From: Annona cherimola
Taxonomy: Eukaryota; Streptophyta; Magnoliopsida; Magnoliales; Annonaceae
Reading direction: 5' to 3'
NCBI GenBank assembly: GCA_030490835.1
Contig: CM059971.1
Location: forward strand, 44,254,012-44,318,011
Length of the DNA: 64,000 bases
The translations under genes were made by a program, and so were the position numbers. Below are positions 25,901 through 34,790 of the stretch, piece by piece. The notes under the pieces are model-generated. The model had not been told where the DNA came from and did no database searches. It was given only the letters and a program-made list of their open reading frames with translations. The first letter of the stretch is position 1. Each line of letters begins with the position of its first letter.

Positions 25901-28900
25901 TTTAGAAATTACGGAAAGTTTTTTTTACTTCTAGAAATTTAAAAAACAGGTATTTGGGAAAATGGTCTTGTAGTGCTTCTAAAAGGTATAAATTGCATTG
26001 TAGAGGTTCATTATTTTGTGCACAATTCAAATATAGTAGCATACATCACTGTGCTTTAAATTTCATTCTTACTTTATTCCAATTCGCTTCTCTTTACATT
26101 AACCATGGTTACAAATTTTGAACTTGCTGCCTCCATGAAAGGATTGTTTGAAACTTGTGAGCTTTTAAATGGAAAAATATGATTCTTTGGCTGAGAAATT
26201 TGAGACTTTATTTCAAAAACAAGAAAATCTTTCTAATAAAGTGTCCCATATAAAGCATGGCATTCAAAAAATAAGCCAACAATTTCAACTCCAGATAACA
26301 ACCCAAATTGAAGCCATTTTTAAAGCGAATAGGTAAGCAACCCTTTGAATAATCTTGTCCTAGAATCTCATATAGGCACTTCTAATAGCATGGAGCATAA
26401 CTTAAGTCCAAAAGGTCCACATCAACAACACAGATATTCTTCTAAGATCGGGTGCACTTGGAGATTATCATTAGTCTTTAAATATGGGTAGGGAAATATT
26501 AGTTGAAAGAAAGTTTCCATAATCAACAACCACATCGAAATGAGTTTTTGGAACAAGTAGTATTCCAAGGTGCGACTTTCTTCTTCTACCATAAGAACAA
26601 CTTGTCTTTGAAACTATGCTCATTCTTGGAGATGATGATGTCACAAGGAAAATTAAAGTGGATTCCTTAGAGGAATCTGATGATCTTGGCCTAGAATTAG
26701 TGGACAAAAAAGATCATCATCATTATCATCATCATCATAAGCCATTTCCCACCTATGTGGGGTCGGCTGCATGGATTCTGTTACGCCATTCTTGGCGATT
26801 TAAGACTAAATTCTCAGTAATTTGTAATTTTTTTAAATCTTGTTTAATTACTTCCATCCATGTTTTTTTGGGTCTTCCTCTCATTCTCCTACCACCTTCT
26901 ACTTGGATAAACTCTGTTTTCCTAACCGGTGCGACTTCAGGCCTCCTTTTAACATGACCAAACCATCTTAATCTATTTTCTCTCATTTCATCATAAATTG
27001 GTCTCACTTTTAAGTTTTCTCGAATTATTTCATTCATAATTTTATCTTTTCTTGTTTTACCACTCATCCACCTTAACATTCTCATTTCCGCTACGCTCAT
27101 TTTTTGTATATGTTGCTCTTTAACTGCCCAACATTCTGCCCCATAAAGCATAGCAGGTCTAATTGCAGTCTTATAAAATTTTCCATTTAATTTGACTGGG
27201 ACTCGACGGTCACATAAAATTCCTGACGCACTTCTCCATTTCTTCCATCCTGCTTGAATTCTATGTATTATATCTTTCTCGATTTCCCCGTTCTCTTGAA
27301 CTATTGATCCTAAGTACCGAAAGTGATTAGTTCTTGTTACTACTTGATCTAAAATCTTAGTGGACAAAAAAGATGAGTTTGGAAATATCAGTGTCATGAA
27401 ATGCATCATGTTCGCATTTGATTCTACAAATGATTGGAGGTGAACTACTATTTTTCATGCATTTTTCACATGTGGTAATATTGTGTGCAAAGTTGTTATC
27501 AATGGGGGGTAGTTCTATAAATGTTCTGAGCGTCATCCACAATCTTACAGAGTTGCATGAGCGGATAAAACTTCACTATCTATCAATGAAAGCTGTCTAG
27601 TTTCAATCAAAATTGCAAATTACGTGGATCAAATACATATCTCATTAGACTAGATGAGAAATAAATTCTTTTGAAACCAGCTGTTGAAAAAGATACAATG
27701 CAAAAGGAAAATTTTCCCATTGAATCTTCACGCAAAGAGACATCGTACATTTTAGCTCAAATTTTTTTTGAAAAAGAGAGTAAAGATTTTAGTGTCGTAG
27801 TGATGTTTGTCAGAAATTCTAAGTCTAGAATCTCTATAGGTGAGTCTGTTGTTCAATCTCATGAAATTACTGATCTGTTGAAGGAATTTAAGGATGTAAC
27901 CCTAGTTGAGGATAGATTCTATTGGCTTTCTATGAAAGAGGATGTTGCTAGGGTTGTGTCTATGTATTGGACTTGTCAGTTGGCAAAGGCAAAAAAGCAG
28001 AATTCGGGGTTGTATGCACCATTACCAGTGCCACATACTCCTTAGAAAGACACTAGTATAAATTTCATTCTTGGTTTTCCTAAAACTCCTAGAGGGTATG
28101 ATTCTGTTCTTGTTGTAGCGGATCGATTTTCAAAAATGGCTCATTTTCTACCTTGTCACAAAACATGCTTCCTAAGTGGCAAAATTATTCCTTAAGGAGA
28201 TTGTTAGACTTCATGAGTTACTTTCCACCATTCTGTAAGACAGGAATGTTCGTTTTGTGAGTTATTTTTGGAAAACTTTGTGGAAACTTTCTGGCACTGA
28301 ACAGAAATTTTCTTTTGCCTTTTATCTACAGACTGATGGTCAAACCAAGGTTGTTGATTGAAATTTGGGTGATTTACTTAGGTGTTTGGTAGGGGAGCAC
28401 ATAGGAACTTGGGACTCAGTTTTACTCATTGCAGAGTTTACCTATAACAAATTCATAAACAGATCAACAGGAAGGTCCTCATTTGAGATTGTTCAAGTTT
28501 ATGCTCCCGTACCCCCATTGATCTTGTTCCGTTACCACCTGATTGTCATGTCTCTTCTTCTGCTAATTCATTTGCACAACATATTCATGATGTTCATGCT
28601 ACTATAAGGAGAAAAATTGCACTTAGTAATGACACTTATAAGATGACTGTAGATGCTCATCGTAGGCATTATGAATTTTATAAAGGTGATTATGTTATGT
28701 CGTATGTGACTTGAATGATTTCCAAAAAATTCTTTTTAAAAGTTGCATAAACGAGCCAAATGGCCCTTTCTGAATTCTTCAAGAGATTGGACCAAATGCA
28801 TACATTTTTGACTTGCCTACAAATATGAGAATTAGTCCAACATTCAACGTAGAAGATTTAATACCCTATAAAGGCACCTTCGAGCCTCAATTGCCCGCAG

Positions 28901-31900
28901 GTATGTCAAGTCAACAAGCTTCATCATTTAATCCTGCACCAGTTCTACCTCGAGCTCCGATTCCATCTCCAGATTAGATTGAAGGAATTCTCCAGGATGA
29001 GATTATTACTTCTCCTTCAGGCGGATATCATATATATATGTCTCATTCGATGGAAGAACAAACCACCTGCTGATGCCACTTGGATATCTAAGGATGAACT
29101 TCAACATTTAGATCCAGATTTACTTGAATGCTATTATCGCGATAACTCTCCAGAGGTGAGTTCTTTTCAGTCGGGGAGAATTGATGTAAATCATGTTGAT
29201 ATGTGCTTGCTTCGTATCTATTAGAGGCGCAATCGTAGAAATTAGGGTTTATTTTATGAACGGTTCAGATTATGGGTTTTTTTTTAATTATTTCTTAGGG
29301 CCCAGGTTACTTATTGTATAAATTTGCCTAATACGCAAGTTTACTTATAGGGTAAGTTTGCAAATTGCGCAGTTTCACTGTCTTAGTACTTAAGTTTATT
29401 TTTTCCATAAATAGAGTTACAATGGTTCTATGTAAGACAACTTATTTTGATAATTGATCTAAGATTCTACTTTCTCTAAAATTCTCTTCTTCTTCAACCC
29501 TACCCTAATTTTTATAGTTCCTTTCTTTTTGTTCCTTCCTTTTTCCCTTGAGAGGATCCTTCCTCTTTCTTCTCCTCTACTCGTCTTGCATCAAGATAAG
29601 ATGAGAAGAAAGAGGTATAAAGAACAGAAGAATAAGAAGGGAAGATAAGAATAAGAACAAGTAGAAGAAGAACCAGAGAACACTTTTATAAATCTTAAAA
29701 CTGATGTTGTTTCGAGCTTACATGGGTGGTACTTATAGGAGAACATGGCCATTTTAGTTTAGCAACATTTGTTAAAGATCTAATCTTTTAGAAAAAAAAA
29801 TGCATATTTTAAGTTAACTTCTAAAAGAAGTAAAAATAAAATAAATACAAATTTATTCCAAACATATTCTAAGATATTCTAGATCTTCCAAATATTCTAA
29901 CAAATCCAAAATAGAAATAAACATCCTAAAAAAATCTAAACCCAATTTATGAAAATATCTTCACGTCCTGCATTATTGAAGATAGAAGAAGAAGAGAATT
30001 TTTAGAAAACAAAGATATTGTTCCATTAACAAGAAGAAAGAGGCCTTTTGCAAGCGGGAGTAATTTAATGTATATTTCAAACCCCAAATTGATGTATTGT
30101 TTGCCTAAAATTTAAAACATTCATAAACAAAAAAAAAGTTGCTATGTGCCTAAATAAATGTGTTGTTGCTGTATTTATAGTTGGTGGCACACAAATGGTA
30201 TGATGTCACTATGCAAGTCCATGTGTTGTACAAGTAATAAAGTAATGAGAGAATATCGTTGTTCCCCATGGAGAAATAAACTCAATATTAAATTGTCTAA
30301 TACCAAATTCGATATTTCAATTCCATTGAGATGATTTGTTTATAAGAGTGTAAAATGAAAATTAACTAAAACAAGAAAACGTGAGGATTCTATTGCAAGT
30401 GGTATGATTTGCATATGTAGAAGGATTAGAGTTGTGATTTCCCTTAGCACTTCATAATGATTTTATAGCTTACCTTCCCTAGTAATTTTTAGATGGGTTA
30501 TTAATCAAGGGCACTATATATTCAAACTAACCTTTTGAGTATGTATGAACCTAACGAAAGAATCTCAATCTTCTATATTTCTATGAGAATGAGAATGATT
30601 CATTGCATTAATGACAAGCCCTTACCATGTCTACATGAGATTAGATGGTGTATTTCTGTCCAAGCTAATAAATCATGTCGTCCATTAGCTGAGATAAACT
30701 ATTCCTATCGTAGTAAGATGAACTCATACCATTCAAGCTTTGCCTAACCTTATGCTAGCTTTTTCAAGCTTTACACGAGTTCCCACAACAATTCACAAGA
30801 TGACCACACTCATGACTCATGAAGGCATTAAGAAAGCATTGAATGGGTAACCCAACCACAAAAATCATATAGAAGAAGAAAATAGATTCATTAATCTGTG
30901 ATAAGTGCCATCACAGCCCTAATAAAGAGATCAGTTCATGGTTTGCATAGCAAATCCCCATATAAAGCCATACAAAGAAAAGACGAAGTAAATAAAAGAG
31001 ATTAAGAAGAGCGAAGAAGAAAAAACTCTTCTTGAAAATTTCTCCCTTTAGCTTGTCTTCTGCCTCTTATCTACTTGTTCTCCCCAAAAATCTTCTTAGC
31101 CCTTATGCCCTGCGAAAGGAATCTGCCTAACACAAGTTTGGGGGCCCCCTTTTATACCTTGTGACTACAGCCAGCTGACTGTGATGCATAACACTTTATT
31201 GGCCTTTAGCACTTTGGGCCCATGACTCCCAGCTCACGGTTGTGACCCCCCCAACAATTGCTTGCTACGTGCAAGTACTTTGTTTCCAATCTTTTCTGCT
31301 TACAAAAACACGATAAAAGACACTTAAAATGATATGTAAAAGATGGAATGCTATAAAAATGTTGATTTAATGCAAAATGCACGCTGCCACTTTTAAATTA
31401 CAATTTGATTCTAATTTCATGCAAAATGAACTTCACACAATGAAAAAACTATTGGATTAGGTAGCTTTAATCTCAAATAATAACATAAATAACTCTATTT
31501 GCATAGAGTTATGTCCATGTCTCTAAACTTAAAATGCTACTGGTCCTCAAGCAACATACTTTGAAACATGCATAAAAACAACCTGCACAAAACAAGCCTA
31601 CAGTCAATTGGTTATAATGTATACCAAATCTCTCACCACTGCATTGCAATTTTAACTCATACTCAGGAGAATTACTTTGAACATTCCAACAAGCACAACT
31701 AAAATCATACCCATCTTGCTTTCCTATGAAGGTGTGTGCTAGAGAATTTCCAATTTTCATCACATACTATCCCGAACCACTGATCAAATGTAAATCACAA
31801 GTAACACACTTTCTCAAAGCTTAGGCTTCAAATTCTTTTGACACAATTCCATTCAAATGCTCTTGGATCAAAGGGATTTTTAGGATGTGTAGGTGACAAG

Positions 31901-34790
31901 ATGGATGAAGCAAAATCAAAGAAAATCAAGATAATTCCATGGATTCATTCTGTCCGTATAACTTTATCCTGTAATCACCATGTATCATTGTATTTAGGGC
32001 TTTCTCTAAAGAAGTTTTATTGCTGTGAACACCATTCTTTTTTATGCGAGTCTTGCCATTTGTTAATGTAAAGTCTTGGTTACTCAGTACGGGGAGTTTA
32101 TTTATTTATTTTTTTCACCACACACAACCCATTTTACTTCTATCTCAAATAGATAAGAATAGAACTTCAAAAAAAAGAAAACAAAAAAGAGAGGGAGATA
32201 AGAATTGATAATAACATATTCAAGGAATTAAAAGTTGCGACAAGCATTTGTACACAAATTTTGGGGAGGAAGATGACGTAGTGTAAGAACATAAAAATAA
32301 TAGGCTCCAAAAGTTTACAAAGAAATGCCATGACAGATGGGTACAATTCCTAAATCATTAAGCATTCAGGTTTCATGTGATTTTTACAAACGATGAACAT
32401 TTTAGAAATAGAATAAGTCAAGTTGAAGAATTTCTATGTGCAATCCAAGTGGTACTCATAAAATGGACAAAGAACATAGAGGGCAAGCAAAATTTTCGAA
32501 CTTCATTCATTATCGAATACCTCAACATCGCGGCAATTTTTTTTTTTTAAATCAAGAAAAGAATGCTAATAACTGATAAAACAGGCTTGCAACCACCAAT
32601 CTAGGGGACACTTGACTACTATTATAAAGTCAACTCAAAAAATCACAATTGCAGAAAACAAAACACATCCTACATGAAAATGGATTAGATGCACCAATAC
32701 CATAAGACTAATACAACCAACATACTAACAACACCCCCAAACTTCAGAAGTGTGGTGTCCTCAGTGCACAAAAAATAAGATACATGCAAATGCAGAAACA
32801 AGATAAGAAGACATAATAAAAGGGGTGGAAAAAATGGAACTCCCCTAAGCTTGCTGATGATCCTAGTCTTCATCCTTGTCATCCACATCAGAATCATCTA
32901 ACTCTTGTAAAACATCGGGAAAATAAGGGAATGTAGGGAATTGAGTGATGTCCATCTGTCGGTTCTATGCCATACAATGTAATATGGCTTGTTTGGTGGT
33001 GGCAACATTGCATTGGAAATGGGCATGAGCAAGTTGCCTTTCTTCCCAATTATCAAGTTTCTCTTCCATTTGCTAATCCTATCGGAGAGTCTTGAGGATC
33101 ATGTGGAGGTGGTACAGAGAACTGAGGCACAAACTGAGAGTTGGATGCTTGATTGCCAACTCTGGTTAAGGCTCCTTTGGAAGGCGTTGAATCATGTGAT
33201 CTTTTATTGCAGTTTGACAGTGGGGTTATTCTTCTGTTGGGTCCTAATAAACTCCAGCTTTCCGACAAAGAGTGGTGACAAGAGAGGGATACCAAATCCC
33301 GCCAAGTACTGTGTTTGCAATATGAACAATGTTGTCGTGGAGCAAGTGGCCAACAACAATGGATTTTCCCTCCAAAATATAATAGGTAAGTTTTGCTCTC
33401 TCAGGTGTAGCATCACAGTAATGGACTGTGGGAAGCATATTTGCTCACACAAAATAGAGCAAAACCTTTCCCTTGACAGATAGCGCATTGCGTTTGAAGG
33501 AAATCCGATGACTTGTTGATCCTATTTGTTCTAATGGTGTCGTCTTCACTATCCATTATTCACTTCATGACCTTGAACACAATTCATGGGGTTAAGAGTG
33601 ATAGACATACAACCTTTTTATTTAGTCTCGGTTTTCATGGCTTGTGCTTTTGATGTTTCACTCTCTATTGAAACATAGACATAACTATATTGTTCTTTTA
33701 TTTGCATATCTTGATGATATTATATTGATATTGATAGGTAGTTCAATTGCGCTCTTGAAGATTTGATTTGTGCTCCTGCTCATGTGTTTGCCACTAAAGA
33801 TTTTGGTGTTTCACTTATTTTCTTGATATTGAAGCCCCATTTACTTTACTTCTTCAGGTCTGATTTTTAGCTGTGTGTGATGAGCATGTTTCTAGTGACT
33901 CTAAGCTACTACTAAAGATTTGATGTTTGAAAAGGTGTTACTGATCATGTCTTTAGTGACTCTAGTTAACATTCTTGATAGAGATCTATTTTATGATCCT
34001 TCTGACTATCAGTTTCAGCATTGTATTTTAGTTTCTTACTTGACCTGTTATCAATCATGCCATTAGTCAGTTTTTGTTTATGTACGCGTAATAGATCAAT
34101 CTCTAATGCTACTATGCTGGCATGCTATTAAATGGATCCTTTAGTGTTCATTTTTTCCTAAACAAATATTGATGTGTTCTTATTAAAGCCCCTTCCAATC
34201 CGACGGAGTTGCATTGGATTAAAAATGTAAAGATGGAAGAAAAATCCCAAAACAGGTCTCTCTTCCATTCCTGTCTGATGTTAATAAGAATATGTGCTTG
34301 ATTGCAGCAAAATCAGGAATTGATCCAGCAGACTCTGTGGAATTGGCCAAACACATCAGACGAGTCTGCCCAAGCCTCCAGTTTTCTGGTCTAATGACTA
34401 TAGGAATGCCAGACTATTCATCAACTCCAGAAAATTTCAGGGTGATTATGCTTAGATCCATTAGTCAGTCAACACTATTTGTTTTATGAAATCCTAATGA
34501 TGTGTAATTACTTGTTTTGGAGTACAACAGACATTATCCAGCTGTAGAATTGAGGTCTGCAAGGCTCTTGGAATAGAAGAAGAGAAGTGTGAGTTATCGA
34601 TGGGCATGTCTGGCGACTTCGAGCAAGCTGTAAGTGATTCATTGTAAATGAAGCAGCAAGGAGTTGGAAGCAAACTTACGTTCCTTTTTATTGCATTGGC
34701 TTTCTACAGATTGAAATGGGAAGTACCAATATCAGAATTGGATCAACTATATTTGGACCAAGGGAGTACCCAAAGAAAGCACAAAATTGA
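10397..34790 (+). CDS. PLPBP: pyridoxal-phosphate homeostasis protein (YggS/PROSC family), 7 exons
   Basis: Seven exons join in frame to 248 codons, close to the length I expect for plant members of the family. The protein is a single-domain, fold-type III PLP-binding protein (alanine-racemase N-terminal-like barrel) with no known catalytic activity. It buffers free PLP and helps deliver it to PLP enzymes. Visible hallmarks are the lysine expected to bind PLP in VAVGKTKP (K45), [10 protein letters not shown] (85-94), VNTSGE, a glycine-rich phosphate-binding [12 protein letters not shown] (211-222) and RIGSTIFG (231-238). All borders are GT-AG. Introns are 6387, 5544, 197, 11350, 89 and 80 bp. 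No obvious transit peptide is seen; the N terminus is alanine-rich, so cytosolic placement is likely. Nothing suggests a pseudogene. Exons are listed separately; the stretches between them are intron. Confidence 0.92.
11370..11645 (+). pseudogene. Ty3/gypsy integrase fragment
   Basis: Translation reads [10 protein letters not shown], a stop, then a run to [12 protein letters not shown] and [20 protein letters not shown]. This matches the zinc-binding and start-of-core region of gypsy integrases, where [19 protein letters not shown] is usual. The second zinc cysteine is replaced (NWVKY where CQRVKY is expected). There is an in-frame stop near 11430, and nothing of reverse transcriptase or LTRs lies beside it. 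An isolated relic. Confidence 0.8.
13516..13770 (+). mobile_element. MITE copy, left end lost
   Basis: Matches the interior and right side of the MITE at 37978-38268 in the same orientation, with shared words AACTTTTCAATCTAAAA and TTTTAACTTTATTCTCTTTACTC. The right end CTAAACAAACTC is degraded and the left terminus is missing. Confidence 0.65.
16255..16395 (+). mobile_element. partial MITE copy (same family)
   Basis: A fragment containing the CATTTCAATCATCTTTTC and TCTATTTTATCTTTATTG words of the 37978 family. The ends are not visible. Confidence 0.4.
16798..16943 (+). repeat. 73-bp tandem duplication
   Basis: Two adjacent units, starting at 16798 and 16871, both begin ACTGTATAT and contain TCCATTTTGTAAA and CATTTAGAGCA. 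They lie about 70-220 bp upstream of exon 2 in intron 1 and have diverged slightly. Confidence 0.85.
17015..17081 (+). CDS. PLPBP: PLP-homeostasis gene exon 2
   Basis: Residues 78-99 plus the first base of the next codon. Encodes [20 protein letters not shown], the barrel strand with the conserved HFIGHLQ.NK signature. Acceptor TTATGCAG, donor GTATGC. Confidence 0.93.
17949..18528. mobile_element. foldback/MITE-like element, about 580 bp
   Basis: Starts GTGATCCTGCTAGC and ends in the inverse, GCTAACAGGATCAC. The inverted ends continue through GCAAATGACTCACTTAG and its partner for about 60 bp. Inside are two similar halves, each with a TGTTTATCT..GTGTA segment, joined near 18220-18280 by a third copy of the AGCTTGGGCTAAGCAAATG word. 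This looks like two elements fused end to end. It has no coding capacity. Confidence 0.65.
19096..19860. mobile_element. foldback element with long terminal inverted repeats
   Basis: The left end GACCCGGGTGCTTTAACCCA and right end TGGATTAAAAGCACCCGGGT are inverted, and inverted similarity continues for well over 200 bp per side. For example, TTAATTACAAATATACTCATT on the left matches, inverted, the stretch near 19675-19690. The unpaired centre is about 19390-19560. No reading frame of note. The inner part of the arms resembles the element at 17949, so the two may be related. Confidence 0.75.
20192..21446 (+). repeat. direct duplication (about 0.43 kb, two copies)
   Basis: Copy 1 at about 20192-20630 and copy 2 at about 21035-21446 share TTCATGTTTATC, GCCATAACTTGAA, AATCACAAGTAAAGG and TCAACAATTTC in the same order, about 840 bp apart. 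The copies have diverged moderately. Neither has a supported gene. Copy 2 abuts the decayed LINE. Confidence 0.8.
21447..21835 (-). mobile_element. decayed RTE-type LINE 3' end
   Basis: Similar along its length to the better-preserved LINE end at 26757-27330, with shared words GATTTAAGACTAAATT, TCTCATT, GGTGCTACTTCAGG, GCATGACTAAACTATCTTA and CTCATTTACGC. Read on the minus strand it would encode the region after the LINE reverse transcriptase, but the frame is shattered. Confidence 0.75.
22272..22365 (+). repeat. 47-bp tandem duplication
   Basis: Two adjacent units share TATTTTAATGTTAAACATG and ACGTACATCTTCCTGTAAAA with only two or three differences, so the duplication is recent relative to its surroundings. 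It lies about 260 bp upstream of exon 3. Confidence 0.88.
22626..22672 (+). CDS. PLPBP: PLP-homeostasis gene exon 3
   Basis: A 47-bp micro-exon. With the G carried over from exon 2 it encodes [16 protein letters not shown] (residues 100-115), the conserved PNL..VE.VD.EK segment. Acceptor ATGCAG, donor GTAAAA. Confidence 0.92.
22870..22957 (+). CDS. PLPBP: PLP-homeostasis gene exon 4
   Basis: Residues 116-144 plus one base. Encodes [20 protein letters not shown] then VQVNTSGEA, the strand with the conserved VQVNTSGE. Acceptor TTTTGCAG, donor GTGAGT. The 197-bp intron before it has no other features. Confidence 0.93.
23832..25197. repeat. inverted repeat pair, arms about 400 bp
   Basis: The arm at 23832-24233 is matched in reverse complement by 24780-25197 around a 546-bp spacer. 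Shared words (one arm inverted) include GGTTTTCGCCAGGGGTC, GCATACACTTCTT, TTGAAATCTG and GGGTGTGGGAGT. The arms are GC-richer than the intron and produce overlapping short reading frames on both strands, which I take as artefacts. The parent family is unknown. The spacer contains a 27-bp hairpin. Confidence 0.75.
24415..24441. repeat. 27-bp perfect palindrome with one-base centre
   Basis: Arms ATGGAAAAATGAA and TTCATTTTTCCAT flank a single A, giving a 13-bp perfect stem. It lies in the spacer of the larger inverted repeat. Confidence 0.9.
25250..25658 (+). repeat. 5' LTR of gypsy element
   Basis: Matches 29182-29593 throughout, with shared words ATGAACGGTTCAGATTATG, CAAGTTTACTTATAGG, TAAAATTCTCTTCTTC and GAGGATCCTTCCTCTTTCTT. 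A TATA-like TATAAATAGGG lies at about 25475. The two LTRs differ at many positions, so the insertion is not recent. Confidence 0.9.
25662..25672 (+). other. primer-binding site of gypsy element
   Basis: TGGTATCAGAG follows the 5' LTR by three bases, complementary to the 3' end of initiator-methionine tRNA. Confidence 0.8.
26100..26340 (+). pseudogene. degraded gag region of gypsy element
   Basis: Stretches read as a charged, coiled-coil-like gag N terminus, but stops and frameshifts break every frame. Assignment rests mainly on position between the primer site and the protease relic. The following 26341-26696 is also degraded internal sequence. Confidence 0.4.
26697..27374 (-). mobile_element. 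5'-truncated RTE-type LINE with 18-bp target duplication
   Basis: A perfect 18-bp direct repeat, TTAGTGGACAAAAAAGAT, lies at 26697-26714 and 27357-27374. Between them, on the minus strand, an open stretch of about 200 codons ends in the region that follows the reverse transcriptase in plant RTE elements. Motifs include [82 protein letters not shown] and RGRPKKTW. It ends HAADPT, as the family does, followed by a short GAT-repeat tail (26715-26740 on the plus strand). Only about 640 bp was inserted, so the endonuclease and catalytic reverse transcriptase are absent. The open frame and exact duplication suggest a fairly recent insertion compared with its gypsy host. Confidence 0.93.
27418..27545 (+). 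pseudogene. gypsy aspartic protease relic
   Basis: Reads [13 protein letters not shown] then VVINGG and, one frame over, GSSINVLS. This matches the gypsy protease block in which IDGGS carries the catalytic Asp; here Asp has become Asn and an extra G shifts the frame. It continues the sequence interrupted by the LINE upstream. Confidence 0.65.
27671..28700 (+). pseudogene. gypsy integrase relic joined to a pre-RT remnant
   Basis: An open stretch from 27671 reads through an [11 protein letters not shown] segment, normally just before the reverse transcriptase. It then passes directly into [16 protein letters not shown] and [11 protein letters not shown], which belong to the integrase zinc-binding domain and its exit. 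The join at about 27917 skips the whole reverse transcriptase and RNase H. A stop at 28043 replaces the Trp usually following PHTP. Beyond it the core is recognisable in pieces: [20 protein letters not shown], then [21 protein letters not shown], and [14 protein letters not shown]. Frames change repeatedly. No functional protein is possible. Confidence 0.85.
28979..29160 (+). pseudogene. gypsy chromodomain relic
   Basis: Reads [20 protein letters not shown] then [17 protein letters not shown]. This is the chromodomain-like tail of chromovirus integrases (YLVRWKG....TWE/TWI pattern), which directs insertion to modified chromatin in active elements. The frame is open for 81 codons but is separated from the integrase by stops. 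Confidence 0.75.
29182..29593 (+). repeat. 3' LTR of gypsy element
   Basis: Partner of 25250-25658, preceded by a polypurine tract GTCGGGGAGAAT (29170-29181). It ends TTGCATCA and is followed by AGATA, the presumed target duplication. Confidence 0.88.
30480..31510 (-). repeat. probable gypsy LTR/leader, minus strand
   Basis: Read on the minus strand there is a TATA box, TATAAAAGGGGG (31145-31156), followed by a purine-rich leader. Upstream of it at 31526-31560 is a GCTTGAGGACCAGTAGCATT stretch of the kind that precedes the 3' LTR of Tat-type gypsy elements. I could not find a second LTR copy in the window, so the limits are approximate. Confidence 0.4.
32731..32744 (-). other. polypurine-tract-like site, minus strand
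   Basis: Minus strand AAGTTTGGGGGTGT, preceded by TGAGGACACCACACTTC. This arrangement is typical just before the 3' LTR of Tat/Athila-type gypsy elements. It fits with the coding relic at 33190-33490 on the same strand. Confidence 0.5.
33190..33490 (-). pseudogene. 'putative plant transposon protein' domain relic
   Basis: Minus-strand translation includes [20 protein letters not shown], then [20 protein letters not shown] and [19 protein letters not shown]. This is the C-terminal half of the domain found in proteins of gypsy (Athila/Tat-like) elements and annotated as 'putative plant transposon protein'. The usual pattern is LLPT.H......RA.L.Y.I..G..INVG..I....., then FPSLIT.LC..AGV. The open frame stops at 33244. 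The same domain type appears in the extra frame of the young SIRE element at 61536. Plus-strand frames over the same bases are shadows. Confidence 0.65.
34308..34441 (+). CDS. PLPBP: PLP-homeostasis gene exon 5
   Basis: Residues 145-189. The first codon is split (T from exon 4). Encodes [20 protein letters not shown], then [20 protein letters not shown] and FR, carrying the conserved K.G and GLMTIG motifs. Acceptor ATTGCAG, donor GTGATT. Confidence 0.93.
34531..34629 (+). CDS. PLPBP: PLP-homeostasis gene exon 6
   Basis: Residues 190-222. Ends [12 protein letters not shown], the phosphate-binding SMGMS loop. In phase 0 at both ends. Acceptor CAACAG, donor GTAAGT. Flanked by short introns of 89 and 80 bp. 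Confidence 0.93.
34710..34790 (+). CDS. PLPBP: PLP-homeostasis gene exon 7 and stop
   Basis: Residues 223-248, [20 protein letters not shown] then PKKAQN and TGA. Contains the conserved ST.VRIG..IFG.R ending; a short PKK tail is usual in plant members. Acceptor TCTACAG. Confidence 0.93.
   Translation: MEMGSTNIRIGSTIFGPREYPKKAQN

Larger units (their letters stand above)
25250..29593 (+). mobile_element. internally deleted Ty3/gypsy chromovirus-type element
   Basis: A 4344-bp element with two LTRs of about 410 bp, ends TGATG...CATCA, and flanking AGATG and AGATA, which fits a 5-bp target duplication with one change. The order of relics is gag, protease, integrase and chromodomain. The chromodomain and short LTRs suggest the REINA group (inference). 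Reverse transcriptase and RNase H are missing. A LINE with its own target duplication sits inside. Many stops and frameshifts mark it as old and defective. Confidence 0.88.
22958..34307 (+). other. intron 4 (11.35 kb) filled with nested transposons
   Basis: Begins GTGAGT and ends ATTGCAG. It contains a foldback pair (23832-25197), a gypsy element (25250-29593) with a LINE inside, and reverse-strand relics of another gypsy lineage (about 30480-33490). Segments 22958-23831, 29594-30479, 31511-32700 and 33491-34307 show no supportable gene. Purine- and AT-rich low-complexity sequence occurs at 29600-29700. Confidence 0.75.

Noticed and set aside
32989..33483. 164-codon plus-strand frame
   Set aside because: Shadow of the minus-strand plant transposon protein relic, which has recognisable motifs.
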